A program made the position numbers and the translations under genes. From Cafeteria roenbergensis (Eukaryota; Sar; Bigyra; Bicosoecida; Cafeteriaceae), in NCBI GenBank assembly GCA_008330645.1, contig VLTN01000006.1, forward strand, positions 620,001-684,000: a stretch of DNA of 64,000 nucleotides, written 5' to 3'. Of the stretch, positions 26,654-36,605 are shown piece after piece. The notes beneath the pieces were generated by a model, which was given only the letters and a program-made list of their open reading frames with translations, did not search any database and was not told where the DNA came from. The first letter of the stretch is position 1, and each line of letters begins with the position of its first letter.

Positions 26654-27112
26654 CGTGCTCGGCCCGCGTGCCCTGGCAGCCAGCCAGCGCGACGCGCTCC
26701 GAGCCCTTTTCCGTGCGTGCCGCTGCGCCTGACTCAATGCGTGAGTGCGTGCCGGGGACGACGCCGGCCTGTGCCTGGCACTCGCGCCCTTCGTTGGTGC
26801 GTGAGGCTTTTCGCACATCGCGCCGTGTGTGCGCACGCGCGAATCCTCTCACCCCCCTTTCAGCCCCAGCGCCGAGCGCGCTTGCCACTCGCTTGCTGGG
26901 GCCAATTCCTCGCACCCACGGAACACGCAGCACGCTCTTTTGGTGGGTACATGCCGCGCGCGCTTGGCCCAGGCGCGAGTGTTCAGCGCCGCAAATTGTT
27001 TTGGGAGGGCACGGCTACGATGAGCAGGACCACGAGTTAACGCGGCGGGCGAGAGAGGGAGCAAGGTGCAGCCACACTCAATCGCAAGCAGGCAGCGGCG
27101 GCGGCGGCGCGC
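26654..27112. other. Convergent intergenic region
   Basis: This 459-bp gap lies between the SETD9 stop (+) and the stop of the helical protein gene (-). It holds scattered GTGCGTG and GTGTGTGCG motifs in the + sense at about 26740-26840. No gene is recognised. Confidence 0.4.
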
Positions 27113-29277
27113 TCACTGGCCGGAACGCTTGGGCTTGCGACGGCGTCTCCCAGAAGTGCCCGAAGTCGAGCGAGCCGTGGCCGTGTGAGAGCGAGGGGGC
27201 GAGGTGTCACGCGGCGAGGAGCCGGCGTCGTCGGCGGAATCGTCATCGTCGGCGTCAACGGGCCCGGAGGGCGCCGCCTGGGTGTCGGTGACGGTCACGT
27301 GCTGGGTGGCGGGGGCCTCGGCGGGGGGGTGGATGGCCGCCTCGGCAAAGGTTGAGGGCGGGCTGCCGTCGCCACGGCGCAGGGCCTCGGCGAAGGTGGC
27401 GGCCTCGTCGCGGCGCGAGAGGGGCGAGGTGGCGGGCGAGCGGTCGGCGCCGGAGGCCGAGGCGGGCGGGCAGGAGGGCTTGGCCGGGGTGCCCGCGGCC
27501 GACACGGGGGCGGGGGCGGCAGCCTTGGTCACGGTCGCGTCAGACACGCGGGTGGCGATGTGGCCAGCGTAGCCGACCAGAGCCTCTGCCAGCCGCCAGA
27601 TGGCGGACGCGCTGCGGCTGCCGCAGCCCCCGCAGTAGGCGGAGTCCACCTCGGTGGCGCGCTGCACGACGGCGCGGCCCCCCTCCGACTCGGCGAGGGC
27701 GCTGGCCTTGTCAACAACGGCGTCCACGGCGGAGCGAAGGTGAAGCGCCTCGACGGCGGCGGCGACGCGGGCGCTGCAGCCGGTTGCGTTGTTCCCCGCG
27801 ACGGCGGCCTCAACGACGACGTCCTCCGCGGCGCGGCCGAGGACAGCCACGGCGCGCGTCAGGCTGCCTGCGCCCTCGGCCCCGAGCGCCGCAGCCTCGG
27901 CAAGGGCGGGCGTGAAGCGCGTGCGGGCGGAGTCCACCTGGGTGCGGGCGGCCTCCACGGCGGCAAAGGCCCGGATGCGGGTGGCGCTGTAGGTGGAGTC
28001 GATCGCGGTGCGCATGCCAGTCTTGCTGGCAGTGGCAGCGCTCATCAGGGCGGAATGGGCGCGGCCGAGGGCTCCGGAGGCCGCGTCGAGAAGGCCGTCC
28101 TTGCGGCCCGCGTCCCAGGCGGAGCGGATGTCAGCGAGCTCGGCCTGAGCGCCCTCGAGGCCGGAGCGCACGGTGTCGACGAGGCTGCCTTCGGGCGAGG
28201 CCTCGATCAGAGCAGCAACTCGCGCCTCCGCAGATGCAAGCGCGCCGCGGATTGCCTCGGCAGCGCCGGCCACGGGGGCCGCACGCTCCTGCAGAGCCTT
28301 GGCGCCCTCCTGGGCGGACGCCAGGGCGCCAGCGGCGCGGGTGTAGGCGTCGGTCACGGCGGCCGACGCGCGCTCTTGCAGCTTGTAGGTGTCGTCGAAG
28401 TCGGCCGCCGCGGTGGCCGCGCTAGACAGCAGCAGCATTGCCCGGGCGAGGGCGGGGTACACCAAGTCGGCCTGCGGCGACACGAGGCGGGCCGAAGGGG
28501 GCCGGGGGGCGCGTGAGTGAGCCGAGGTGCGAGGCGGCAACCGGCGGCACGTTCCATTTCGCGAAGGGAAGCCAGCGCCAGCTGTCCGATCCGCGCGCCA
28601 CCCCCAAGCCGCGCGCATGCCGGCAAGCCACGGCGCAGGGTGCGCGGGCCGCAAGCCGCTCGTGGGAGCGGGGGGGAAAGAGCAACGGCTCGCGGAGGGG
28701 GCGGGGGAGGGCGGGGCGCCAGGCCCGCGGGTTGCCGCTGCGACCTTGCAGTGTTCTCGAGGCGGCAGAGCGGCAACTGGCTGGTGGGGCCTCTTTCTTC
28801 GCGCGACGCGTGCCAACCAACTCACGCGGCGCAGGGTGTCGACCTCGTCCGATGCGGCCATACTGTCGGCAAGCGCGTTCAGCTGCGGAAAGGAGGGGCG
28901 GCGGGCAGGGGGGGGCGCCGGGGCGGGCGTGACGAGGCGGCACAGGCGCAGGGTCAGCCCGGCAAACGGCCGAACGTGGCGATTGGGTCAACGTGGCCGA
29001 GCGAAAAAAACACCCATTCCGGCAAGTTCCACCGAGTCAGCGGCACCCGGAGCGAGCGCGAAGGCTCCACGGGTGGGCCCCAGGGGCACGGCCTCACCTC
29101 GTCATGCGACGCCTGGGCGTCGGTGGCGAGCTTGCGGGCGAGGCTTCCGCCTGCCTGGAGCTCTTCGGAGAGGCTCGAGGTGAAGGCTGCCACCGCATCT
29201 CGCACGTGCCCAAGGGCCGCCTGGGCGTCGCCCACGAGGGTGCGCATCTCCACCTGAGGAGCTTCGGTCTGGGCCAT
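27113..29277 (-). CDS. Long amphipathic-helix protein, possibly lipid-surface or structural
   Basis: Three exons (29277-29098, 28882-28826, 28471-27113) give 531 aa; donors are GTGAGG and GTGAGT, both acceptors CGCAG, both phase 0. Residues of about 1-380 are almost continuous Ala-rich amphipathic helix with regular Arg/Glu and repeated SALxxA / A(R/E)xxVD patterns. There is one small Cys/Gly break (YCGGCGSRS). The last 150 residues are disordered, Pro/Ser/Asp-rich, ending in a basic tail (RRRRKPKRSG). There is no signal peptide or transmembrane helix. Such chains occur in perilipin-like lipid-droplet coats, LEA-like proteins and coiled-coil scaffolds. I see no motif that decides between them. 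Structure is seen; function is inferred weakly. Confidence 0.7.
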
Positions 29278-29540
29278 TGTTGGCGCGCGAGGGGTTCGGG
29301 GTTGGGCGCGAACTGGGGAGGAGTGCGCCTTGGCGGGGCCGGCGGCGGTCGGCGGGTTTGGCCGGCCGGCAGAGGCGCGCGATTGCAGAGTGTTGCAGCT
29401 GCCGCCAATGTTGCAGGTTGCCGCCGAGCGATGTCGGAATCGCACGCACACGCACTCGCACCGCTCCCAAGGCCCCACCGCCCTTCCGCGCGAACACGGG
29501 ACTGCAACCCCCCCCGCCCCCCCCGCCCCCACGATGCAGT

Positions 29541-31547
29541 CTAGTACTGCCGCACCGTGTTCTCCGTAATGGCTGCGGCCCAAGCCTTGTCGAACTCTGC
29601 CTGCTTCTCGGAGTCGCTGAATCGCGCGCTGATGCCATAGAGGTGCTTGAACCGCAGCACCGGGCTGCCGTTGGAGCCAAACCAATCCAGGATCTCCTCC
29701 TCTGTCGGCCCGTTGTCCAGGTCTGCCGGCTGGACGTCCTGCGTCATGGGCGCGTCGTCGTTGCTCATGGAGGGCAGCTTTGCCGTCGTTGAGATCACCC
29801 ACTGGGCCTCCGGGCTCGGCGCGAGCGCACTCTCCCCATCCGCCGCTGCATCAAACGCGAGGCGCACTGCGTGGTAGTCGCCTGCGGGCGGCTCCGCGGG
29901 CGTGAGAGGGTTGTAGCGAAACATGCGCTCGCGGAACGAGTCCTGGCCCATGCTGGCGAGGAATTCGCGGATGCCGAAATGGGCAGTGAAGGAGCAAGTG
30001 TCCGGGTCCCTGCTGGTGCCCGAGCAGCCCCGCTTGGTGCCGCCCAGCCCGAACACACTGCATCCGTGGCAGCGAAACGCGGGCAGAATCACGGTTCGCC
30101 CCAGCATGCGGCCGATGGCCATCGCCGCACGCAGCGCCCCCAGCTCTGTATCCAAAGACGCGCTCGCCGAGGGGTTCCCAAACTCCAGGTACTTGCGGCT
30201 GGGGGAGGAGTAGTAGGCGTTGGGGCCGTCCACCAGCCACTGCAAGCTCTCCTTGAACCGGTGCACCTTGGCGACCGTGCCCACGATCCAGTTGTTGTGC
30301 ATGATCACGCACTTGCGGCACGGGTTCTCGTGCGCGAACATGCGCCGCGGGCTCTCAAAGAACGCCTTGCCGCAGGGGAAGCTTGAAGTGGGCAGGACCA
30401 GGTGCGAAAAGGATAGCTTCATTCTCCGCATGGCCATGTTCACTGCAGGCTGCTGGCGGATTTCGGGGTCCTTCCTCGCGATTTCGACGGCCTTGGCAAT
30501 GAAGGCCAGTCCCCCCGGCGTCGCCTTGACGAACATGAAGCCTGAGTTGCGCCCCGCCTCGGCGTCGTCCTGAATCTGCAGGTCGTACACCCTGCCCTTG
30601 TTGTTCCGCGCGAGCACGGGCAGCGGGTTCTGCAGGAACACGATGTCCCCGTCCACCAGAAGCACGTCGTAGCCCAGGCGAACGATGGCCATCACCACCT
30701 CGCTCTTCACGTTGACAATGCGCGCGAACTCCACGGAGCCGTACTCCCCACCGGCCCCGTAGTCGCCTGGGGCGTCCACGCAGGTGACCGCCCCGCCCAG
30801 GGTGGGAATGGTCCGGCACATGCCCTGTTCCAGCGCGACTACGAGGTAGTGCCTGATCGCGTGCCGCTGAATGCTCGTGGCGATGAAGTTCTGCAGCATC
30901 GGGAGGAAGCCGCGGTCGCCGATGCCGATTACCAGGGGAGGACGCCCGCCCTTGGCAAGCGCAGCCCCGACCTCGCCTGCGGTTGCCGCGCCGGCCTTGT
31001 GCACCGCCGCGACGAAGGCGGAGTCTTGAAGAAGTGGGGTGGCGGTTGACGGGGAGCCTGACAGCGGGGTCACTGGCGCAGGCCGTGGCAGCTTCGGCTT
31101 GGAGCCTGGAATCTCCGGAGGCACGTCCGGGCTGGTGGCATCGGGCTCGCTGCTGGGGCCGGTCGTCGGCGTGGCTGTTGGCTCGGAGCCTGCAACTTGA
31201 CTTCCCGCCTGGAGGTTCAAGCGAGAGTCACTGGGCTCCAGTCCCTTCTCTGCCGCCTTGCCACGCAGCACAGACCAGGTGGCGCGGGTGCGCTTGGTGC
31301 GGACGACGGTCTGCTCGCTCTCGTGGTCGAACAGTCGTGGCTGGGAGAGCTTCGGCTGGACTCCGTAGTTCCCGACGCCGTCGCCGTTCAGGCTGTCAAA
31401 CGCACCGCTTAGGGAGCCATCCGACGGTGGCAGCCACGCCATGGTCGCGAATGTGATTGTCACAGCCACGGCGGCCATCGCCGCCACGGCCAAGTACCTC
31501 TTGGAGTCGCGTTGAGCTGGGGCGCACGGTTTGAGAAAGCCGGGCAT
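29541..31547 (-). CDS. Type II membrane glycosyltransferase, Nucleotid_trans (RXT/RGXT-like) family
   Basis: One exon, 668 aa from the ATG at 31547; an ATG at 31580 would add 11 residues. Residues of about 17-38 are a single hydrophobic signal anchor (YLAVAAMAAVAVTITFATMAW), as in Golgi glycosyltransferases. A Pro/Ser/Thr-rich stem of about 150 residues follows. The catalytic region starts near RPPLVIGIGDRGFLPMLQNF. It contains GYDVLLVDGDIVFLQNP, whose DGD (about residue 297) is the DXD metal/nucleotide-sugar motif. SGFMFVKAT and HNNWIVGTVAKVHRFKE follow, as in Nucleotid_trans proteins related to plant xylosyltransferases. A C-terminal Cys-containing region (PAFRCHGCSVFGLGGTKRGC) comes next; a similar extension occurs in other large algal and protist family members. 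Probably transfers a pentose or hexose to glycoprotein or polysaccharide in the Golgi. Donor and acceptor cannot be told from sequence. Confidence 0.85.
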   Translation of the reverse strand: MPGFLKPCAPAQRDSKRYLAVAAMAAVAVTITFATMAWLPPSDGSLSGAFDSLNGDGVGNYGVQPKLSQPRLFDHESEQTVVRTKRTRATWSVLRGKAAEKGLEPSDSRLNLQAGSQVAGSEPTATPTTGPSSEPDATSPDVPPEIPGSKPKLPRPAPVTPLSGSPSTATPLLQDSAFVAAVHKAGAATAGEVGAALAKGGRPPLVIGIGDRGFLPMLQNFIATSIQRHAIRHYLVVALEQGMCRTIPTLGGAVTCVDAPGDYGAGGEYGSVEFARIVNVKSEVVMAIVRLGYDVLLVDGDIVFLQNPLPVLARNNKGRVYDLQIQDDAEAGRNSGFMFVKATPGGLAFIAKAVEIARKDPEIRQQPAVNMAMRRMKLSFSHLVLPTSSFPCGKAFFESPRRMFAHENPCRKCVIMHNNWIVGTVAKVHRFKESLQWLVDGPNAYYSSPSRKYLEFGNPSASASLDTELGALRAAMAIGRMLGRTVILPAFRCHGCSVFGLGGTKRGCSGTSRDPDTCSFTAHFGIREFLASMGQDSFRERMFRYNPLTPAEPPAGDYHAVRLAFDAAADGESALAPSPEAQWVISTTAKLPSMSNDDAPMTQDVQPADLDNGPTEEEILDWFGSNGSPVLRFKHLYGISARFSDSEKQAEFDKAWAAAITENTVRQY

Positions 31548-32104
31548 GCGCCAGTTCGCGTGCCTCGGAGAGCCCGGCATTGTCCGTTCCCCCGGCGCTT
31601 GCTCTTGCGGCACAAGCTTCCCACGCGCCGCGAAAGCTGGCCGGGTGAGGCCGGGTGCCCGGCGCAGAGTGCCGGGCGCCTGCGCGGAAGGCGCCTCGTT
31701 GCAGGCTCTGCACATCGCCGACACGGCCGCAGGCTCAGAGGCGTTGAGCCTGGTTGCCAAGGAGGAGCGCGCGAAAGCGGGCCAGAGGCTGGTCAAAGAG
31801 GCCTGTGCAAGCTAAGCGACGAGCGCGAAGCGGGGGGGGGGGGGGGGCAGCGACCCCGCGGCATGGGCAACCAGTGCGATGGCGGCGGTGCGCTGGAACT
31901 GTTTCTGCTTTCTGGAAAAAGCCCGCAGTGGGGTCGCTCGTGTGCAACGGCGACGTGCGGTGCGCCGCGCCTGCACTGCCCCGACGGTTCCTTCTGGTGT
32001 GTAGCGCGCTTCGCGTGGGCGTGGGCTAGTGGCTGCCGCGAGAGGTGCTGCCTCCATGTCAGCTCCGGCTTCGAAGACTGCAGAACGGCATGCGCGCCCG
32101 CCCG
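31548..32104. other. Intergenic region without recognised gene
   Basis: This 557-bp gap lies between two minus-strand genes. It contains a run of 16 G at 31832-31847, which may form a G-quadruplex. The rest shows no gene, RNA or other repeat. Confidence 0.4.
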
Positions 32105-35100
32105 CTACCTGCGCCGCATCGCCTTGACTCGAGCACGCATGGCCTTAACACTCGCCCGAGCACTGACCGGTGCTGCGGGCTTGGCTGCGCGGACCGGGGC
32201 AGCTGGCTGAGCCGTAGCAGCTGCACGGGCAGGCACGGCGCCGGAAGCGCCGCGCCCAGCGCCAATCCGAACCTTGACCGACGGGTTGGCAGCTGCTGCG
32301 GCGCCTCCGCCGATCTTGATCTTCACGCTCGAGCTGGCGGCCTTGGCGGCCTTGGGGGCGCCCCTGGCCGCCGCGGCGCGCTTCGCCTTGGCCGTGGTCT
32401 TCTTCGCCCGCTTGCGGCGCGGGTTGAAGTCCTCGTCCTCCTCGTCGAACGCCTCGTCGTCCTCGTCCTCGTCCACGAAGTCCTCTCCCATCGCGCCGTC
32501 ATCGTCGTCGTCCTCCTCGTCATCCATGCCGTACGCGCCCGGCACAAACGCCTCCTCCTCCTCCTCCTCCTCCTCGTCGTCGTCAGCTGCGCCGCTCTCT
32601 TCGTCACTCAGCTGCCACCCGTCCTCCTGCGCCGAAGTAGCATGGCCGGCAGGCCGCTTTGCCGGCGGCTCCTCGCCCTCGCCCGCACCTGCACCCGCAC
32701 CCGCGCCGGCATCGTAACCTGGCACTGCCTGGAGCGGGTACTTTGCCGACCCCTCCAGAGGCTCCCGCCGCGCAAAAGCCCCGACCGCGTCACACTCCCG
32801 CGGCGCGCCCCCTGCCTTGGCCTTGCAGCGCGTGCCTCGCACCCCGCTCAACGCAGCGAGCACGGCCTGGTGCAGGCGAAGAGCAGTGCCCAGGCCGCAG
32901 GCCGCAGCAGCAGCAGCAGCCGCCTCGCCCACCGTCTCAGTGAAAAGCAGCGCAGGACCGCTCGCCGCTCCCGTCGACTGCGCGCCGGCCCCGGCCGATG
33001 AGGCCGCATCCGCCGGCGCTGCAGCAGCGCCCCCGGAAGCCGCCACAAGCGGCTGCCCGCCCACTCGGAGCCGGATTCGTCGCCTTTGTTCCCCGTCGGG
33101 CCCTGTGTCAGCGCCAGCAGCACGGGCCGGGGCAGCAGCAGAAGTAGCAGCGGCAGCGGCAGAAGCAGCAGCGGCAGCACCGTCTCCGGCGCCATCCTCG
33201 GCGGGGGCGGCTTGGGCAGCCGCTGCCGCCGGAGCATCGACCCCAGCCACCGCAGCCCAGTCCGCCCGCCTGCCCTCCTCGTCAGCTGCGCCGCCGTTCA
33301 CGGCAAAGCTTCGCGCCAGCTCTGCCAGAAGGCTCGGCAGCCCAGCCAGCTCCCAGCGAGACAGTCCACCGGCCCCCGCCCCGGGCAGGGCCAGAGCAGT
33401 GAGGAGGCCCACCGCGCGCGCCGCCTGGCGCTCGTCCACGGCCCCGGAGGGGGCCGTGCCTTCCGCGGCTGCTGCCGAGGCGGCGGATGCGCCGTCGTCG
33501 TCGCCGGCTCTCTCAGCGGCAATGGCGGCCGCAGCGCGCGCCGCTATGGCCCGCCCGTCAGCGGCCAGCAAGTCCAGGGCAGAGGCGCAGGCGTCCGCGG
33601 CGTGGTCGCCGCGAAGGAGGCCGGCGGCCAGTCCCGCAAGCGCCCTCCAGTCCAGCGGCGAGGCCACGGCCGGCGCGGCGCCCACGGCGGACTGCCGCTC
33701 GTCGCGGCTCAGACCAGACGCGTCGTCCAGTTCGGCCGCAGCGCGCCTGGCTGCCGCTGGCACGCCGAGCAGGGCCGAGGAGGAGGAGGAGTCTGGCGAT
33801 GACGGCGACGGCGATGACGACGACGACGAGGGGCCAGCAGCGTGAGCGCGAGCCGTCAATGCGTTGGGGTCGGCGGCGCTGCCGGGCACGACGGGCTCTG
33901 CTGGAGCCAGGAGCAGCTCACCCCAGCCGCCAAAGGCTCTGTGCGTCGCCCAGGCAGACGGGTCGGCGTTTCGCCTGCGGCGCAGCGAGACCGCTGTGGA
34001 GCTGACGTCGTCTGCTGAGGCGAGCGCCAGGGCCGCGGCGGCGCGGCGGCCTCTGAGGGCGGCAGGGATGTCCAGCCCCGGCGCGAAGGCGCCGTGAACA
34101 GTAACCGTGTCTGCGGGGGCGTAGACAGCGAGAATCCACCCTTCCGGGACCAGCAGCACCTGCCCCGGGCGGACTCGCGCGGTGACGGCGCCGGCAGCAG
34201 ACGGCGTCGCGGCCCAGGGCTGCACCAGGAGCGACCCGGCCGCCCGCGAGTGAGGGGGGGTGCCTCCCCAGGCAGCAGCGGCTGCAGCCGCGTCAACCGA
34301 GTCGGCGCGTCGCGCTTTGGCCTCGGCCTCGCACTGGCGCTGCCACCGGCGCAGAGAGAGCAAGTTGGACGGTGTGCCCGGGGCCGCCACCACCACCTCC
34401 TCGCCGGATACGACGCCCCGCCAGCGCGCCTCGCCGCTCAGCAGCAGGGAAAAGTCCAGCCAGCTGCCAGCGGGGCTCAGCGCCAGCATCAGCCGGCCCG
34501 GCGCCGGGCTGCCAACCGGCCCCCCGTCCGCGCCCGCCGGAGCGGGGAAGCGACGCGCCCAGTCCAGCTCGCGCACGGGCTGCGGCAGGCGCACCGCGTC
34601 AGCGAGCGCAGACCCTTCCAGGTCGGCGGCCGGCAGAGCGAGGAGGGCCTCCCTGGATCCGGGGTCAGCCCAGTACTGCGACACATAGCTGGCCACCGAC
34701 CAGCCGAGCGCTTCCTCTGCCTGCGCTGCCACCTCCATGACCTGCGCTGGGGAATCGTCCGCAGCGCATAGCTCTGCCAGGCGCTGCGGCGGCAGAGCCG
34801 CGGGCGGGGGCAGCGTGGCCCCGCAGTCCTCGGCTCGGGCCACCAGCACGGGGCGGCGGAACCCCGTGGCCCGCATCCAGTCCGCGGAGAGCAGCGTGCC
34901 TTGAGGGACAGTCTCCACACCGGGGGGCGGTGGCTGGCAGGGCGTGAGGGTGCACGATCCGGCGGAAAGCAGCGCCGTCGCGATGCGGGCACTTGCCTTT
35001 CCGAAAGCGTCGGCGGTCTTGGCGACGCCGCCCAGGCTCGCGGCGGCCGCCATGAGACCCGTGTCGACAGGCGGGCCAGCGGGCATGGCGGCAGTGATGG

Positions 35101-35610
35101 CCTCGATGGCGGGCTCCACGGCCTCGCGCACCAGCCGCCTCGTCACGTCTGCATCCCTGGGAAGCGACTCGAGCTCGGCTGCGGAGGCGCAGCGGACGGG
35201 CACAGGTGCGCACGGGCAAGGGAGCGCGCTGACATCGCCGGGCAAGGAGCTGGGGGCGGCACGGTCGGTGGGCTCGCCGTGCGGCGACAGCCGGCCGCGG
35301 ACCGCGCACCGGGGACGCGGTTGCAACGCGGGAGCGCGCAGCCTTGGGTCGGGCGCAACAACGCCGCGGCGCCACCTCCCCGACGGGACTGCAGCCCAAC
35401 CCAGCCCCCCCCCGCGCGCGTCTTGTTGCCGCGCCACAGTCCGCGTCCTGGCGCATCCCAGCTCCGGGGCCAAGAGCAAGCCGGGAAGGGAAACGAGGGC
35501 CACTCGAGCGGCAAAGCGCGGGCCCGGCCGGGCTGCAAGAAGCCAGGCCGGCTTGCTTTGCCCGGAGCCTCACCATAGTTGATGCGCTCGCGCTTGCGAC
35601 GGGACGACAT
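32105..35610 (-). CDS. KDM2/KDM7-type JmjC-domain protein, iron ligands replaced (probable pseudoenzyme)
   Basis: Two exons (35610-35574 and 35178-32105) give 1036 aa; GTGAGG donor, CGCAG acceptor, phase 1. The N-terminus reads MSSRRKRERINY. Residues of about 80-400 follow KDM2/PHF8 order: a VMEVAAQAEEALGWSVASYV helix region, ADLEGSALADAVRLPQPVRE, then LDWARRF. Next comes the jelly-roll segment WLDFSLLLSGEARWRGVVSG with APGTPSNLLSLRRW. The second half is VRPGQVLLVPEGWILAVYAP and VHGAFAPGLDI. In active KDM2 proteins the first segment carries HVD and the second GNFLHSLNI. Here HVD aligns to SLL and the last His to Pro, so the Fe(II) ligands are absent. The rest is low complexity, with a long Asp/Glu tract and a Lys/Ala/Arg histone-H1-like tail. 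Likely a chromatin-binding scaffold rather than a demethylase (inferred). It is divergent from FAM32A. Confidence 0.8.
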
Positions 35611-35786
35611 CCAGCGACTCGCCGCGTTGTGAGCAGGGCGAGCGCTCGGCCGCCGAGGCGAGGCGCCCTTGGCAGAGCAGCCGAGTTGCTTGCGGCTTTG
35701 GGCGGCCGCCGGTGTTCGGCCAGCGCACTCCCTCAGGCTCCGGCGAACAGGGGGCGTCCCGGTCCCTGCACAGCGCGCAGCCGGCG
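35611..35786. promoter_or_regulatory. Divergent intergenic region, putative bidirectional promoter
   Basis: These 176 bp separate the start codons of the JmjC gene (-) and FAM32A (+), among the shortest gaps in the window. Confidence 0.4.
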
Positions 35787-36338
35787 ATGGACGGAGACCT
35801 CTACTCCACGGTGGTGGCGGGGAAGCTGCGCCTGAAGAAGCCCAAGAAGGGCAAGCGCCCGCCCAAGGAGGCTTCCATTTCGGAAGCGCCGGTTGCCGCG
35901 GCTGCCCTTGTGGCCGGCGCGCCGGCCTCTGGCGAGTCTGTCGGCGCACCAGCACCGTCGTCGGCGCGGGCTGCCAGGCCAGCCCGGGCGGACGCGGCTG
36001 CCAGGGAGTCGGACGAATTGGCCGCGCCTGCCCGCAAGCCCCGCCGCCGCAAGCGCCGCGCCGACGACGGCCACGACGCAGACGGCGCCGCGAAGCGGCC
36101 CAAGGCCCCTGAGCTCACCGAGTCCGACGAGGAGGCTCTGGCCACCGTGCCCGACCTGGCCGGGTTCACCCCCGCTCAGCGGCGGCTCGAGGCTCTGCGA
36201 ATCAAGCAGGAGCGCATGTTCAACAAAGACCGCGTGGAGCACAGCCACCGAGAGCGCATGGAGGAGCTCAACGGCAAGCTCGAGAAGCTGCCCATGCACT
36301 TCGACGTCCCAAAGGTCGCAGCTGCCGGCCTCGGCTGA
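35787..36338 (+). CDS. FAM32A: FAM32A homolog (spliceosome-associated small basic protein)
   Basis: One exon, 183 aa. The start at 35787 (MDGDLYSTVVAGKLRLKKPK) is preferred over an in-frame codon 75 nt upstream, because the family begins with this Y-x-x-V-x-G-x-L-x-L-K motif. The N-terminal Lys-rich block and the C-terminal module (TPAQRRLEALRIKQERM, then helix, then HFDVPKV) match human FAM32A in order; the human end is HYDIPKV. The middle 80 residues are a basic Ala-rich insert, so the protein is longer than the human one (112 aa). In human spliceosomes FAM32A binds near the 3' splice site in the C*/P complexes and promotes exon ligation. The same role is inferred here and suits an intron-rich genome. 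Probably nuclear. Confidence 0.9.
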   Translation: MDGDLYSTVVAGKLRLKKPKKGKRPPKEASISEAPVAAAALVAGAPASGESVGAPAPSSARAARPARADAAARESDELAAPARKPRRRKRRADDGHDADGAAKRPKAPELTESDEEALATVPDLAGFTPAQRRLEALRIKQERMFNKDRVEHSHRERMEELNGKLEKLPMHFDVPKVAAAGLG

Positions 36339-36404
36339 GCCCGGCGGCTGCCCCGGACGCTTGGCCGCTTGCGTGGCCCGCGATCCCCAAGGCCCGCGGG
36401 ACGG

Positions 36405-36480
36405 CGTGCGTGCGTGCGTGTGGCTATGCAGCGTGTGTATGTGCACGTGTATGTGTGTGCGTGTGGGTGCGTGCGTGCGC
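36405..36480. repeat. TG/TGCG-rich tract downstream of FAM32A
   Basis: Imperfect TGCG and TG repeats about 65-140 bp after the FAM32A stop, in sense orientation, in the 267-bp convergent gap (36339-36605). It could be a 3'-end signal or a microsatellite. Confidence 0.6.
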
Positions 36481-36605
36481 CTGGTTCGGACACGGGTCAG
36501 GCCCGCGCTGAAGGGTCGCTGGATCGGGCGGAAACGTCTTGAACGCAGTTCCGGATGCACGGGAAAGCCAATTGCGAGCACAGTCGCCAATCTGTCGTCG
36601 TCGGT

